Part shown: positions 17,718 through 27,101 of the stretch, in pieces
Layout of the letters: each line of letters opens with the position of its first letter
Position numbering within the stretch: position 1 is the first letter of the stretch
Assembly (NCBI RefSeq): GCF_018449515.1
Contig: NZ_JAAVUQ010000034.1
Coordinates: 1 to 64,000, forward strand
DNA: 64,000 nt
DNA from: Caballeronia sp. dw_19
Lineage (GTDB): Bacteria > Pseudomonadota > Gammaproteobacteria > Burkholderiales > Burkholderiaceae
Direction: 5' to 3'
Translations under genes and position numbers: made by a program
Notes under the pieces: model-generated
What the model was told of the DNA's origin: nothing
What the model saw: the letters and a program-made list of their open reading frames with translations, nothing else
Database searches by the model: none

Positions 17718-18270
17718 TGAATTATTGTGGTTTAACCGGTTGCTGAGCCAAGTCTCTGGCGCATTCTGCCATCGATGGCGTAAGGCTGTCATGCGGGCGC
17801 GTTGCGCATGGAGTCAGCGTTACCGGCACTTGGTGCGCGGCCCGGCAATGTCGAGTGACTAATCTTGGCGCGTTGTGCGCTGCACGAAAATGGGGGAGCG
17901 CTGGCCGTTGTTCACTTTGTTCACGATGAATAGATCGCGCTGGTGAACATCAATAATTCAGGATATCTGATGATAATTCGCGAAAGGTCCACATCAGGCG
18001 GAAACGAACAAGGCTCCCGAAGGAGCCTCAAACAGCGCGGGAGCGCTTGGCTGGAAACCTGCATACCAGCATGGCTGGACCCTGCTCGCGCAGGAGGCAG
18101 ATAGACGTCCTTGCGAACCCCGTAAGCCTACCTATCTGCAACCGGTGAAATTTCGCGGCATCGAAAAGCGCCATTTTTTTGGGGCTGGGAGCAACCAGTG
18201 CAAATATGACCGTCGCAGAAAGTCTGGAGATAACCCGCCATCGCTGGCAGGTCGTTACCCCCAAACCGCC
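17718..18270. other. Intergenic region with consecutive hairpins; possible sRNA or gloA 3' UTR
   Basis: No convincing gene. Between 18011 and 18139 there are consecutive inverted repeats: GCAGATAG (18097-18104) with CTATCTGC (18132-18139); CCTGC/GCAGG (18081-18094); CCAGC/GCTGG (18066-18078); a short GC-rich dyad near 18035-18046; and a terminator-like hairpin at 18011-18028. Read on the minus strand, the block lies downstream of gloA. It could be the 3' UTR of gloA or an independent small RNA. I cannot match it to a known RNA family. Confidence 0.4.
18005..18030 (-). terminator. Probable minus-strand terminator with UUCG loop
   Basis: On the minus strand AGGCTCC and GGAGCCT pair around a cUUCGg-type tetraloop, followed by a moderately T-rich stretch (TTGTTCGTTT). 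It would end transcription coming from gloA or from a small RNA in the preceding 130 bp. Confidence 0.55.
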
Positions 18271-18657
18271 TCAAGCATGCTTCTCGATCAACTCGACCTT
18301 GTAGCCGTCCGGATCTTCAACAAACGCGATCACCGTCGTCCCGCCTTTCACCGGACCGGCTTCGCGCGAGACCTTGCCGCCGGCTTCACGGATGCGATTG
18401 CAAGCTGCCGCCGCGTCGTCCACTTCCAGCGCGATGTGGCCGTAAGCCGAGCCCAGGTCGTACTTGTCGACGCCCCAGTTGTAGGTCAGTTCGAGCACGC
18501 TGGTTTCGCTTTCATCGCCATAACCGACGAACGCCAGCGTGTATTTGTACTCGGTGTTTTCGCTTTGACGCAGTACTTTCATGCCGAGGATGCGCGTGTA
18601 GAAATCGATGGATCGCTGCAAGTCGCCGACTCGCAGCATGGTGTGAAGAAGTCGCAT
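18271..18657 (-). CDS. gloA: Lactoylglutathione lyase (glyoxalase I)
   Basis: Converts the methylglyoxal-glutathione hemithioacetal to S-lactoylglutathione. The 128-residue protein has all four metal ligands at the positions known for E. coli GloA: His5 (RLLHTMLRV), Glu56 (SVLELTYNWG), His74 (YGHIALEV) and Glu122 (YKVELIE). It is the last gene of the long minus-strand array and lies 160 bp after the hydrolase gene, so it may have its own promoter. Confidence 0.96.
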   Translation of the reverse strand: MRLLHTMLRVGDLQRSIDFYTRILGMKVLRQSENTEYKYTLAFVGYGDESETSVLELTYNWGVDKYDLGSAYGHIALEVDDAAAACNRIREAGGKVSREAGPVKGGTTVIAFVEDPDGYKVELIEKHA

Positions 18658-18817
18658 GATGGGGTTCCTGTGGGGAATGTCGATGGAACGGGTGGTCCGC
18701 TTTACCGTGTCTTTTACTGTGTCTCAGCGAACAACGCGCACGATTAAAATGGCCACATCCAAAATTGTACCGCCCGCCGCAAAGGCTCGCAGCGCGATGC
18801 TCCGCGCCGCCGGGGCG

Positions 18818-19810
18818 TTAAAGCAGGGGCAGCAATTCGGGCGGATGATGTTTGAGCGTATGCCGCGCTTCGCGAAAGTCCGGGAAAATGGATTCGACGG
18901 TGGCCCAGAAGCGCGCACTATGATTCATCTCTCGAAGGTGCGCGAGTTCGTGCGCGACCACGTAGTCGATAACATGCACGGGGAAATGAATCAGCCGCCA
19001 GTTGAGGCGGATCTTGCCGTCGCTGGAACAACTGCCCCAGCGCGTAGCCGCGGACGACAACGCGTATGCCCTGAACTCCACGCCCAATTTGGCTGCATAC
19101 ACGGGCAACCGCTCGCCGAAAACCTGCAACGCCTGAACATGTAGCCAACGTTGCACGCGCTCGCGAATGAGCTGACCCTCTGCCATTGCGGGAAGGCCGA
19201 GCCAGAGCACGTCACTTTCTGTATCGAAGGCGGGTTGTGTCGCGCTCTTGCCCGTCGTACCCGGCGCAGCGGTCATCATGACAGTGACGGTTCGCCCGAG
19301 ATACGGAAGCTGCGCCCCATCCTTCCATTCAATCCGCGGTACCGCGCGTTGCTCCACGCGCGTTTGCCATTCGGTGAGCTTCTTGAAGATCCACTTTTCC
19401 TTCTCGGCAATCGCGCTTTCTATTGCCCCGATCGTCACCCAGCGCGGCGCGGTAATCGCAAGACCGGTACCGTCGATAGTGAAGCCGATCGTCCGGCGCG
19501 ACGAACGTTTCAAACGGTAATCGAGCATCTGCGAACCGAGCACGAGTTGCCGGTTGCGCGTGCCGTCGGGCGCAACGGGTTTGCGCAGAGGCGGCGCGGG
19601 TGTGCTTGCCGTCTCGGTTGTATCGGTCGGCGCGATCTCGCCACGCAATGTTGCTGGCATGGCAGGGGTGGGTGAGGCAGGTGCGCCCGACGCAGCAGGC
19701 GATGGTGCCGCACTCGACAGCCTCGGCTCACTGGGGAGGTTGAGCGGCAGGTCGAGTTGCGGGTTGTCGAGCGCGGCAGCGGGACGCTGTCGCGAGGGAG
19801 TCTTCTGCAT
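18818..19810 (-). CDS. YgjP/SprT-like metal-dependent hydrolase (DUF45)
   Basis: A 330-residue protein. The N-terminal 110 residues are Pro/Ala-rich and look disordered. The rest is a YgjP-type zinc metallopeptidase-like domain with the HExxH-type motif HELAHLREMNH near residues 286-296 and the conserved RWGSCSSDGKIRLNWRLIH just before it. The cellular substrate is unknown for this family. The ATG at 19810 (MQKTPS) is chosen; a GTG at 19900 would add 30 residues encoded by a quasi-repetitive stretch rich in CGTTACG-like units. It follows plsC closely. Confidence 0.85.
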   Translation of the reverse strand: MQKTPSRQRPAAALDNPQLDLPLNLPSEPRLSSAAPSPAASGAPASPTPAMPATLRGEIAPTDTTETASTPAPPLRKPVAPDGTRNRQLVLGSQMLDYRLKRSSRRTIGFTIDGTGLAITAPRWVTIGAIESAIAEKEKWIFKKLTEWQTRVEQRAVPRIEWKDGAQLPYLGRTVTVMMTAAPGTTGKSATQPAFDTESDVLWLGLPAMAEGQLIRERVQRWLHVQALQVFGERLPVYAAKLGVEFRAYALSSAATRWGSCSSDGKIRLNWRLIHFPVHVIDYVVAHELAHLREMNHSARFWATVESIFPDFREARHTLKHHPPELLPLL

Positions 19811-19906
19811 CGGCTCAGCTTGGCGCACGCGGCGCAGGAATGACGGGAAGAACGACACTAACGATAGAAACAAACGTAACGAACGTAGCGATAACGACAC
19901 CAGGGT

Positions 19907-20716
19907 CTACAGGCCGGTAGCCGCGCCGTGAGACTTGGACTCTGACTTAGAGTCAGACTTAGCGTCAGCCTTGGCGGCGAAACCATCGGCGGGACCGTAC
20001 GCGTCCGGATCAATGCGACGCATTTCCGCTTCGATCCAGCGCTCCACGCGCACGTTGACTTCATCCGGCGTGAGGCCTGTCGTGTCGATCGGACGACCGA
20101 TCGACATAGTGACTATACCCGCATATTTGAGAAACGATTTCCGCGGCCATACGTGTCCGGCGTTGTGGGCAATCGGGACGACCGGTGCGCCCGCCGCGCA
20201 CGCGAAACGCGCACCGCCTGACTTGTACTTGCCCTGCTGGCCCACGCGTGTACGCGTGCCTTCCGGAAACATGATGACCCACGCTCCCTCGGCCATGCGC
20301 TCGCGCCCTTGCCGCGCCACCGATGCAAACGCATCCTTGCCCTGACGCCGGTCGATATGAACCATCTTCAGCATGCCCATGGTCCAGCCGAAAAACGGTA
20401 CAAACAGCAACTCACGCTTGAACACATAGCAGAGCGGCCGTGGCATCAACGCGGGGAATGCCAGCGTTTCCCAGGCCGACTGATGCTTCGACAACAGCAC
20501 GGCCGGACCGTCCGGCAGGTTCTCCATGCCTTCGATCCGGTAGCGGATGCCGTTCAGGTATCGCATCACCACGATGCACGACTTGCACCAGTACGCCGCC
20601 ATCCAGTAACGCTTTTCAGCGCGCATGAACGGGAATACGAGGAAGCACGTACACGCGTACGGCACCGTATAAACGACGAAAAAAACCATCAGCAACAGCG
20701 AACGAATGAAGCGCAT
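19907..20716 (-). CDS. plsC: 1-acyl-sn-glycerol-3-phosphate acyltransferase
   Basis: Makes phosphatidic acid from lysophosphatidic acid at the inner membrane. The 269-residue protein has an N-terminal hydrophobic anchor (LLLMVFFVVYTVPYACTCFLVF), the catalytic HQSAWE motif (His78, Glu83; a Glu variant of HX4D) and the acceptor-binding FPEGTRTR at 150-157. The C-terminus carries a Lys/Ser/Asp low-complexity tail (DAKSDSKSESKS). It lies in the glyS-gmhB-plsC series. Confidence 0.94.
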   Translation of the reverse strand: MRFIRSLLLMVFFVVYTVPYACTCFLVFPFMRAEKRYWMAAYWCKSCIVVMRYLNGIRYRIEGMENLPDGPAVLLSKHQSAWETLAFPALMPRPLCYVFKRELLFVPFFGWTMGMLKMVHIDRRQGKDAFASVARQGRERMAEGAWVIMFPEGTRTRVGQQGKYKSGGARFACAAGAPVVPIAHNAGHVWPRKSFLKYAGIVTMSIGRPIDTTGLTPDEVNVRVERWIEAEMRRIDPDAYGPADGFAAKADAKSDSKSESKSHGAATGL

Positions 20717-20773
20717 CGGCTTGAATAAGTCTTATGTGATGTGACGAAAAAAACCAGCTTCAGGTCAGTCAGG

Positions 20774-21337
20774 TCAGTCTTGATGTGCGGCGAGGAAGTC
20801 GAGCGCGAAGGTGCGCAGGTCGTCGTGTACTTTCGTATTCGACGGAAGATTTCCCGCTGCCAGCGTTTTATGCCCCTTGCCGGTCAGCACCAGATGCAGC
20901 GCGAAGCCGAGCGCCGCGCCTGCTTGCAGATCGCGCAGCGAGTCGCCGACCACGGGCGTGTCAGCAGGATCGATCTCGAAGCGCTCGATGATCTGCTTCA
21001 ACATGCCGGGCTTTGGCTTACGGCACTCGCACTCGTCTTCCTGCGTGTGCGGACAGAAAAACACCGCGTCTATCCGGCCACCCACCGCCGCCGCCGCCCG
21101 GTTCATCTTTTCGTGCATTGCGTTGAGCGCGGCCATGTCGAACAGACCACGGCCTATACCCGATTGATTCGATGCAATCGCCACGCGGTAACCGGCCTGG
21201 TTCAAACGCGCGATTGCTTCCAGGCTGCCGGGAATGGCAACCCATTCATCGGGCGATTTGATGAACGCGTCTGAGTCGACGTTGATCACGCCGTCACGAT
21301 CGAGAATCACCAGTTTCTTGTTTGCGTTGGTCGGCAT
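20774..21337 (-). CDS. gmhB: D-glycero-beta-D-manno-heptose-1,7-bisphosphate 7-phosphatase
   Basis: HAD-family phosphatase in ADP-heptose synthesis for the LPS inner core. The 187-residue protein has the HAD nucleophile motif VILDRDGVIN (Asp13, Asp15) and the GmhB zinc site with Cys95, His97, Cys103 and Cys105 (FFCPHTQEDECECRKPKPG). The ATG at 21337 (MPTNANKK) matches the family N-terminus. An in-frame ATG at 21349 overlaps the glyS stop and is possible. Confidence 0.94.
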   Translation of the reverse strand: MPTNANKKLVILDRDGVINVDSDAFIKSPDEWVAIPGSLEAIARLNQAGYRVAIASNQSGIGRGLFDMAALNAMHEKMNRAAAAVGGRIDAVFFCPHTQEDECECRKPKPGMLKQIIERFEIDPADTPVVGDSLRDLQAGAALGFALHLVLTGKGHKTLAAGNLPSNTKVHDDLRTFALDFLAAHQD

Positions 21338-21348
21338 GGTGTGGCGCA

Positions 21349-23448
21349 TCAGGTGGCAAGCTTCGAAATGTCCGCGACGCAATTCATCTGCTGATGCAGT
21401 GCGCCGAGAAGAGCCAGGCGGTTACTTCGCAGCGCCGGATCTTCCGCGTTCACCATCACGTCGTTGAAGAAGGTATCCACGGCGTCGCGCAACGCGGACA
21501 GCGCCGACAGCGCTTCCGTGTAATTGCGCTCGGCCAGTTGTTTTTGCACGCGCGGCGCGACTTGCTCGAGTTGCGCGTACAGCGCCTTTTCGGCCGCTTC
21601 TTGAAGCAGCGCTGGCTGCACACTCGACGGCACGGCTTCCGCCGACTTCTTGAGGATATTCGAGATGCGCTTGTTCGCCGCGGCAAGCGATGCGGCTTCC
21701 GGCAACGACGCGAATTCGCGCACAGCGTCCAGACGCGCGACGATGTCGTCCAGGCGCGTGGGGTTCAGACTCAGCACAGCGTCGATTTCAATTGCGTTGA
21801 AACCACGCTCGCGCAGCACGCCGCGCAACCGGTCCATGAAAAACGCGTAGATGGCGTCGGTTGAATCAACGACTTGCGGCATGCCGGCGAATTGCTTGTG
21901 TGCGATACGCAGCAAGTCGAACAGGTCGATGGCAAGGCGTTTTTCCAGCAGGATGCGCAACACGCCGAGCGCGTGACGACGCAGCGCGAACGGATCTTTC
22001 TCGCCGGTTGGCTGCAGGCCGATGCCCCAGATGCCGACGAGCGTTTCCAGTTTATCGGCCAAAGCGACGGCGCTGCTCACGCCGTTGGGCGGGGTTTCAT
22101 CGCCGGAGAAACGCGGCTGATAATGTTCCGAACACGCGAGCGCGACTTCTTCCACCTCGCCGTCGTGGCGCGCGTAGTACGTGCCCATGGTCCCCTGCAA
22201 TTCCGGGAATTCGCCGACCATGTCGGTGATCAGGTCGGCCTTCGCGAGCAGGGCGGCGCGCTTCGTGACGGTTGCATCCACGCCGATCATGGGCGCGATT
22301 TCACCGGCCAGCGCTTCAAGCCGTTGCACGCGTTGCAACTGCGAACCGAGCTTGTTGTGATACACCACGTTCGCGAGCAGCGGCACGCGGTCGGCGAGGC
22401 GTTTCTTCTTGTCCTGCTCGAAGAAGAACTTGGCGTCGGCCAGACGCGGACGGACCACGCGTTCGTTGCCTTCCACAATATCGCCCGGCGTCTGCGTGTC
22501 GATGTTCGACACAATCAGGAAACGCGAACGCAGCTTGCCGTGATCATCAGTCAGCGCGAAATACTTCTGGTTCGTCTGCATGGTGAGGATCAGGCATTCC
22601 TGCGGCACTTGCAGGAACGACTCGTCGAAACGGCACTGATACACGACCGGCCATTCGACCAGCGCATTCACTTCGTCCAGCAACGACTCAGGCATGACCA
22701 CGCGATCTTCACCCGCGAATGCCAGCAATTGCGTCCGGATGGATTCGCGGCGGTCGTCGAAATTCGCCACGACCTTGCCCTTCGAGCGCAGGGTCTCGGC
22801 GTAATCATCGGCGTGCGTGATCGCGACAATCCCTTCCGACATGAAGCGATGCCCCAGCGTGGTGTCGCCGGAGTCGATGCCGAGCGCGCTCACCGGCACG
22901 ATTCTGCGGCCATGCAACGCGACCAGCCCATGCACCGGCCGCACGAACTGCACGCTGGTGCCGTCGGGGCGTTGATAGGTCATCAGCTTCGGGATTGGCA
23001 ACTTGCCGAGCGTTTCTTGCAGCGCGGTCTGCAGGCCGTCGGCCAGTGTTGCACCGGGTGCCGCGTAGCGCAGGAAAAACGCTTCGGCCTTGCCGTCCTG
23101 GGCGCGTTCGAGGTCGCCGATGGGGAAGTCCGGGAAACCCAGCGCCGCGAGCTTCTTCGCGAGCGGCGCGGTGGGCTGGCCGTCTTTGTCCAGTGCGACG
23201 GAAACCGGCAGCACCTTCTCGCGTACCTGCCGTTCCGGCGCGACTGCGCGCACGTTCTTGATGACCACGGCGAGACGTCGCGGCGTGGCGTATTTTTCGA
23301 AACTCGCTTCGCCTTCAATCAGGTCGCGCGCGGCAAGCCGCTGCACAATCCCTTCGGCAAACGAGGTGCCCAGGCGCGCGAGCGCTTTCGGCGGAAGTTC
23401 TTCGGTCCGCAACTCGACGAGCAGCGATGCAAGGTTGGTTTCAGTCAT
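21349..23448 (-). CDS. glyS: Glycine-tRNA ligase beta subunit
   Basis: The 699-residue beta subunit of the bacterial alpha2beta2-type glycyl-tRNA synthetase. It starts LLVELRTEELPPKAL, as in the family, and contains FLEVPQE-like and QTNQKYFAL segments. The HD-like region and C-terminal DALR anticodon-binding region (ALSALRDAVDTFFNDVMVN) are present. It follows glyQ by 18 bp, as expected for subunits made together. Confidence 0.97.
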   Translation of the reverse strand: MTETNLASLLVELRTEELPPKALARLGTSFAEGIVQRLAARDLIEGEASFEKYATPRRLAVVIKNVRAVAPERQVREKVLPVSVALDKDGQPTAPLAKKLAALGFPDFPIGDLERAQDGKAEAFFLRYAAPGATLADGLQTALQETLGKLPIPKLMTYQRPDGTSVQFVRPVHGLVALHGRRIVPVSALGIDSGDTTLGHRFMSEGIVAITHADDYAETLRSKGKVVANFDDRRESIRTQLLAFAGEDRVVMPESLLDEVNALVEWPVVYQCRFDESFLQVPQECLILTMQTNQKYFALTDDHGKLRSRFLIVSNIDTQTPGDIVEGNERVVRPRLADAKFFFEQDKKKRLADRVPLLANVVYHNKLGSQLQRVQRLEALAGEIAPMIGVDATVTKRAALLAKADLITDMVGEFPELQGTMGTYYARHDGEVEEVALACSEHYQPRFSGDETPPNGVSSAVALADKLETLVGIWGIGLQPTGEKDPFALRRHALGVLRILLEKRLAIDLFDLLRIAHKQFAGMPQVVDSTDAIYAFFMDRLRGVLRERGFNAIEIDAVLSLNPTRLDDIVARLDAVREFASLPEAASLAAANKRISNILKKSAEAVPSSVQPALLQEAAEKALYAQLEQVAPRVQKQLAERNYTEALSALSALRDAVDTFFNDVMVNAEDPALRSNRLALLGALHQQMNCVADISKLAT

Positions 23449-23466
23449 TGTTATGTCGTGCTCTGG

Positions 23467-24474
23467 TCAGGCCTGATCGATATTGCGCTCGACCTTCAGC
23501 GCCGGCGCCCACGCGGGCTTGGCGGCATCTTGTGCGTCCGTGGTGAGTCCGGCCGCGGCGTGTACTGGGTTGCCCAGCATGGGGAAACCGAGCGCTTCAC
23601 GCGACTCGTAATACCCCTTTGCGACGGCACGCGACAAATCGCGAATCCGGCCGATATACGCCGCGCGCTCCGTCACCGAAATCGCGCCACGCGCGTCCAG
23701 CAAGTTGAACGTGTGACCGGCTTTCAGCACGAGCTCATAGGCGGGCAGCGACAGCTTCGCTTCGATCATCTTCTGTGCTTCGGCTTCGTAGCTCTTGAAG
23801 AACGTGAACAGCAGGTCGACGTTCGCGTACTCGAAGTTGTAGGTGGATTGCTCGACTTCGTTCTGGTGATAGACGTCGCCATAGGTCAGGCGACGCAGTT
23901 CGCGGCCGTTCGGCGTGTCCTCTTCCCATTCGGTCCACACGAGGTCGTAGACGTTCTCCACTTTCTGCAGATACATGGCGAGCCGTTCGAGACCGTAGGT
24001 GATCTCACCGAGCACCGGCTTGCAGTCGATACCACCGACCTGCTGGAAGTAGGTGAACTGCGTCACTTCCATGCCGTTCAACCAGACTTCCCAGCCAAGG
24101 CCCCATGCGCCGAGCGTTGGATTTTCCCAGTCGTCTTCCACGAAACGCACGTCGTTCTGCTTCAGGTCGAAGCCGAGCGCCTCAAGCGAGCCGAGATACA
24201 GGTCCAGGATGTTTTCGGGCGCGGGTTTCAGCACCACTTGATACTGGTAGTAGTGCTGCAGGCGGTTCGGGTTGTCGCCGTAACGGCCGTCCTTCGGACG
24301 CCGGGACGGCTGGACATACGCCGCGCGCCACGGTTCCGGGCCTATGGCGCGCAGGAACGTGTGAACGTGCGAGGTACCCGCGCCGACTTCCATGTCGATC
24401 GGCTGGAGAAGCGCGCAACCCTTGTTGTCCCAATAGGATTGCAGCGTCAGGATGATTTGCTGAAAAGTGAGCAT
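23467..24474 (-). CDS. glyQ: Glycine-tRNA ligase alpha subunit
   Basis: The 335-residue catalytic alpha subunit, class II aaRS fold. It begins MLTFQQIILTLQSYWDNKGC and contains the conserved PYDMEVGAGT-like segment (QPIDMEVGAGTSHVHTFLRA) and GWEVWLNGMEVTQFTYFQQVGG. Upstream in-frame codons encode a Pro/Arg-rich stretch atypical of GlyQ, so the ATG at 24474 is used. It precedes glyS directly. Confidence 0.97.
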   Translation of the reverse strand: MLTFQQIILTLQSYWDNKGCALLQPIDMEVGAGTSHVHTFLRAIGPEPWRAAYVQPSRRPKDGRYGDNPNRLQHYYQYQVVLKPAPENILDLYLGSLEALGFDLKQNDVRFVEDDWENPTLGAWGLGWEVWLNGMEVTQFTYFQQVGGIDCKPVLGEITYGLERLAMYLQKVENVYDLVWTEWEEDTPNGRELRRLTYGDVYHQNEVEQSTYNFEYANVDLLFTFFKSYEAEAQKMIEAKLSLPAYELVLKAGHTFNLLDARGAISVTERAAYIGRIRDLSRAVAKGYYESREALGFPMLGNPVHAAAGLTTDAQDAAKPAWAPALKVERNIDQA

Positions 24475-24657
24475 GAATGCCTTTGAAGCGTGCCTTCGAA
24501 GCTTGGGGCCGGTGGGCCGGCGCGTGGTCGAAGCGGACCGGAAAAATGCACCGGCCGGAGGGCTAAAACGTTGAATTTTAGCGGGAATGAGGGGCTTGTG
24601 CGACTTTCCGGGGATGACCGGCGGACTCATCGGCCATTCGGCCGGTAAAAACGGGGA

Positions 24658-25155
24658 TTATCCGCCGAGCCGTTTCGTCATCGGCACACAATCCATGGTC
24701 AGGCCGCGTGGCGAATGGTACGGCGCGATTTCATCGCCTTGGAAACCGAGCGCGCGATAAAACGCCGCGGCGTTCAGTGTGGAGTCGAGCTTGAGTTCGC
24801 GGAGTCCTTCCGAGCGGGCGAGCGTTTCAAGGTGACGCATCATTGCCGCACCGATGCCGCGTTTCATATACGCCGGATGGACAAAAATCGCATCGATTTT
24901 GCCGGTCGCGAGGTTGATCATGCCGGTGCCCGCCACGTGCTCGTCAATGGTGGCCACGAGGAAACGCGCTTCGACGGCATCGGCGAATGCTGCCGAGGTC
25001 GTACCGCCCGTCCATTCTTCGAGCTGATCCAGCGGATACGCGCCCGCGCATTCATTCATCACGGCGGCGCGGCGGATGTCCCACGCGGCGTCCGCGTCTG
25101 CCCGCACTGCTTTGCGGATAATGAACCGGGCGGGTTCAGGATTTTCCGATGCCAT
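24658..25155 (-). CDS. GNAT-family N-acetyltransferase
   Basis: A 165-residue protein with the acetyl-CoA-binding region of the GNAT fold: IDAIFVHPAYMKRGIGAAMMRHLE, where the Q/RxxGxG/A loop reads KRGIGAA, followed by ALGFQGDE near the end. The substrate is unknown. The start is uncertain: the ATG at 25155 lies inside the 3' end of lnt (20-bp overlap) without a clear ribosome-binding site, and an ATG at 25179 is also in frame. It sits between lnt and glyQ on the same strand. Confidence 0.85.
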   Translation of the reverse strand: MASENPEPARFIIRKAVRADADAAWDIRRAAVMNECAGAYPLDQLEEWTGGTTSAAFADAVEARFLVATIDEHVAGTGMINLATGKIDAIFVHPAYMKRGIGAAMMRHLETLARSEGLRELKLDSTLNAAAFYRALGFQGDEIAPYHSPRGLTMDCVPMTKRLGG

Positions 25156-26863
25156 TGTCGTCAGGTTTGTTGCGCCCATTCCTGCCCGGCGCGAACGCAA
25201 ATCCGAATGCCAGCAACAACAGCGACACCAGGATCACGGTCATGTTGCCGCTCGTGACATACGGCGTACGGCCGGATGTGCCCTGCACGATGGCATCAAG
25301 AGAACCGACTGTGTACACGGGCAACCGTCCTACTACAGCGCCATTCGCCGCGATCACCGCGGTGATGCCCGTGTTGGTCGAGCGCAGCATTGGACGGCCG
25401 GTTTCGATCGAACGCATGCGGGCCATTTGCAAATGCTGATCCAGCGCAATGGTGTTGCCGAACCACGCAAGATTCGTCGAATTCACCAGAATGCCCGCGG
25501 GCGCTTCCTGTTCGCGAATCGTCCGCGCAATCTCTTCACCGAAAATATCTTCGTAGCAGATATCGACGGCAATCGGCTGGTTGTGTACGAAGAACGATTT
25601 CTGCACCGGCGGCCCGCGCCCGAGATCGCCGAGCGGAATGCCCATGAGCGCCACGAACCAGTGGAAACCCGTCGGCACGAATTCGCCGAATGGCACGAGA
25701 TGATGTTTGTCATAGCGGTACACGTCCCGCTGATTCGGCGTGATGCCGAACAGGCTGTTCGTGTAGCCGGTTACGCGGCCTTCCGAAGCCGTCACGCCGA
25801 TAGCGCCAAACAGAATGGAGGAGTTGGTTGTATCGGAGAAAGTGCGCAGCGCAAGCGCCAAATCCGGCGGCACCTGGACGGCAAGAATGGGCAACGCGGT
25901 TTCCGGCGTGACAATAAGATCCGCAGGCTTCTCGGTGATCAGCTTTTTATACAGCGCCAGCGATTGATCAACGCCGTCCTGCTCGAACTTCATCTCCTGC
26001 TTGACGTTGCCTTGCAGCAGCCTGACGGTAAGCGGCGCGTTTGCCGGGATCGTCCATTCGACCAGCGACAACAACATGCCGGACGCAAGCAACACCACCG
26101 CCACGATGAACGGCGCAAGTCGCGCAGCCTTCGACGTTTCAGCCGCTGAGTGGCGCCGAAAGCCATAGAACCCCTGCACGAGCAGCGCCGCCACAAGCCC
26201 AAGCACCCAGCCCACGCCATACACGCCCGCGACCGATCCGAACCCCGCCAGGGGGCCATCGACTTGCGCATACCCGCTCGCAAGCCACGGGAAGCCGGTG
26301 AACACAAGGCCGCGCAACCATTCGCCCAGCGCCCACGCGCTCGCAAAGGCAAACGCGCCGTGCCAGGTCGGCACGAAGCGCGGTTCATCGGCTGGCACGG
26401 TAGCAGAGGAGCCCGTGTCGTCCTCATTGTCTCCATATCGCGCACGACCCGCGCACAGCGACCAGACCACGCCCGCCAACGCCGGATAGATCGCGAGATA
26501 CATGCAGAACAACGCGACGGCCGCAGCCGCCAGCGGCGCCGCCATGCCGCCGTAGTCGTGCATGCTGACATACAGCCACCACACACCCGTCACGAAGTTG
26601 CCGAATCCAAATGCCCAGCCCGTCAACGCCGCGCTTTTCCAGCCATTGGTGCGCGTAAGCCACGCGAAGAACAGCGTGAAAATCACCAGTTCGACCCAGC
26701 CGCCGTGCGGCGTAGGTGCGAACGACAGCGTATTCGCGGCGCCCAGCACGGCCGCGACGAGGTAATGCCAGAACGGCAAGGACTGAGCCGTGCCGGCGCG
26801 TTTTTCAGCGGGTATCGGCTGAGAGCCGCGCCGTGAGGTAACAGGAGACGAAGAGTCGGCCAT
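25136..26863 (-). CDS. lnt: Apolipoprotein N-acyltransferase
   Basis: Transfers the third acyl chain to lipoprotein N-termini at the inner membrane. The 575-residue protein has several N-terminal membrane helices, then a nitrilase-like domain. The catalytic triad is visible: Glu in IVTPETALP (about residue 320), Lys in YDKHHLVPFGEFVP (about 384) and Cys in VDICYEDIFGEE (about 435). It lies downstream of corC, a common bacterial pairing. Confidence 0.96.
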   Translation of the reverse strand: MADSSSPVTSRRGSQPIPAEKRAGTAQSLPFWHYLVAAVLGAANTLSFAPTPHGGWVELVIFTLFFAWLTRTNGWKSAALTGWAFGFGNFVTGVWWLYVSMHDYGGMAAPLAAAAVALFCMYLAIYPALAGVVWSLCAGRARYGDNEDDTGSSATVPADEPRFVPTWHGAFAFASAWALGEWLRGLVFTGFPWLASGYAQVDGPLAGFGSVAGVYGVGWVLGLVAALLVQGFYGFRRHSAAETSKAARLAPFIVAVVLLASGMLLSLVEWTIPANAPLTVRLLQGNVKQEMKFEQDGVDQSLALYKKLITEKPADLIVTPETALPILAVQVPPDLALALRTFSDTTNSSILFGAIGVTASEGRVTGYTNSLFGITPNQRDVYRYDKHHLVPFGEFVPTGFHWFVALMGIPLGDLGRGPPVQKSFFVHNQPIAVDICYEDIFGEEIARTIREQEAPAGILVNSTNLAWFGNTIALDQHLQMARMRSIETGRPMLRSTNTGITAVIAANGAVVGRLPVYTVGSLDAIVQGTSGRTPYVTSGNMTVILVSLLLLAFGFAFAPGRNGRNKPDDNGIGKS

Positions 26864-27071
26864 GGATTACGGGTCGGCAGAAAGTAAGCGAATGACAGAG
26901 CGTGACCGGCGCTCGTCATGTCACGAAAAAGGCGCAAAACGCCTGCATAGCCGACACACCACCGGCCACTGACGCGTAGTGTGAACAATCAGTGGTACAG
27001 GCTTGAGCAGGTCAGTGCCGCTCAGTGTGTGTGGCGTTCCGACGCGTTCTCTATTTTGATCAAGCGAAAGT

Positions 27072-27101
27072 AATCGCGTTCAATCGCGTTCAATCGCGTT
27101 C
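27072..27101 (+). repeat. Three tandem copies of a 10-bp unit across the corC stop codon
   Basis: AATCGCGTTC is repeated three times without interruption. The corC stop codon (TCA on the plus strand at 27090-27092) lies inside the array. Slippage here would change the last residues of CorC or the 3' UTR length. Confidence 0.9.

Noticed and set aside
18005..18140. 6S RNA or SRP RNA
   Set aside because: The region contains a GTTCGCAAG string on the minus strand reminiscent of 6S RNA, but the fold is a row of local hairpins rather than one long rod, and the SRP core motif is absent.
21874..24486. An 870-codon open frame on the plus strand
   Set aside because: Antisense to glyS and glyQ; its low-complexity His/Arg/Gln composition is an artefact of the opposite-strand reading.
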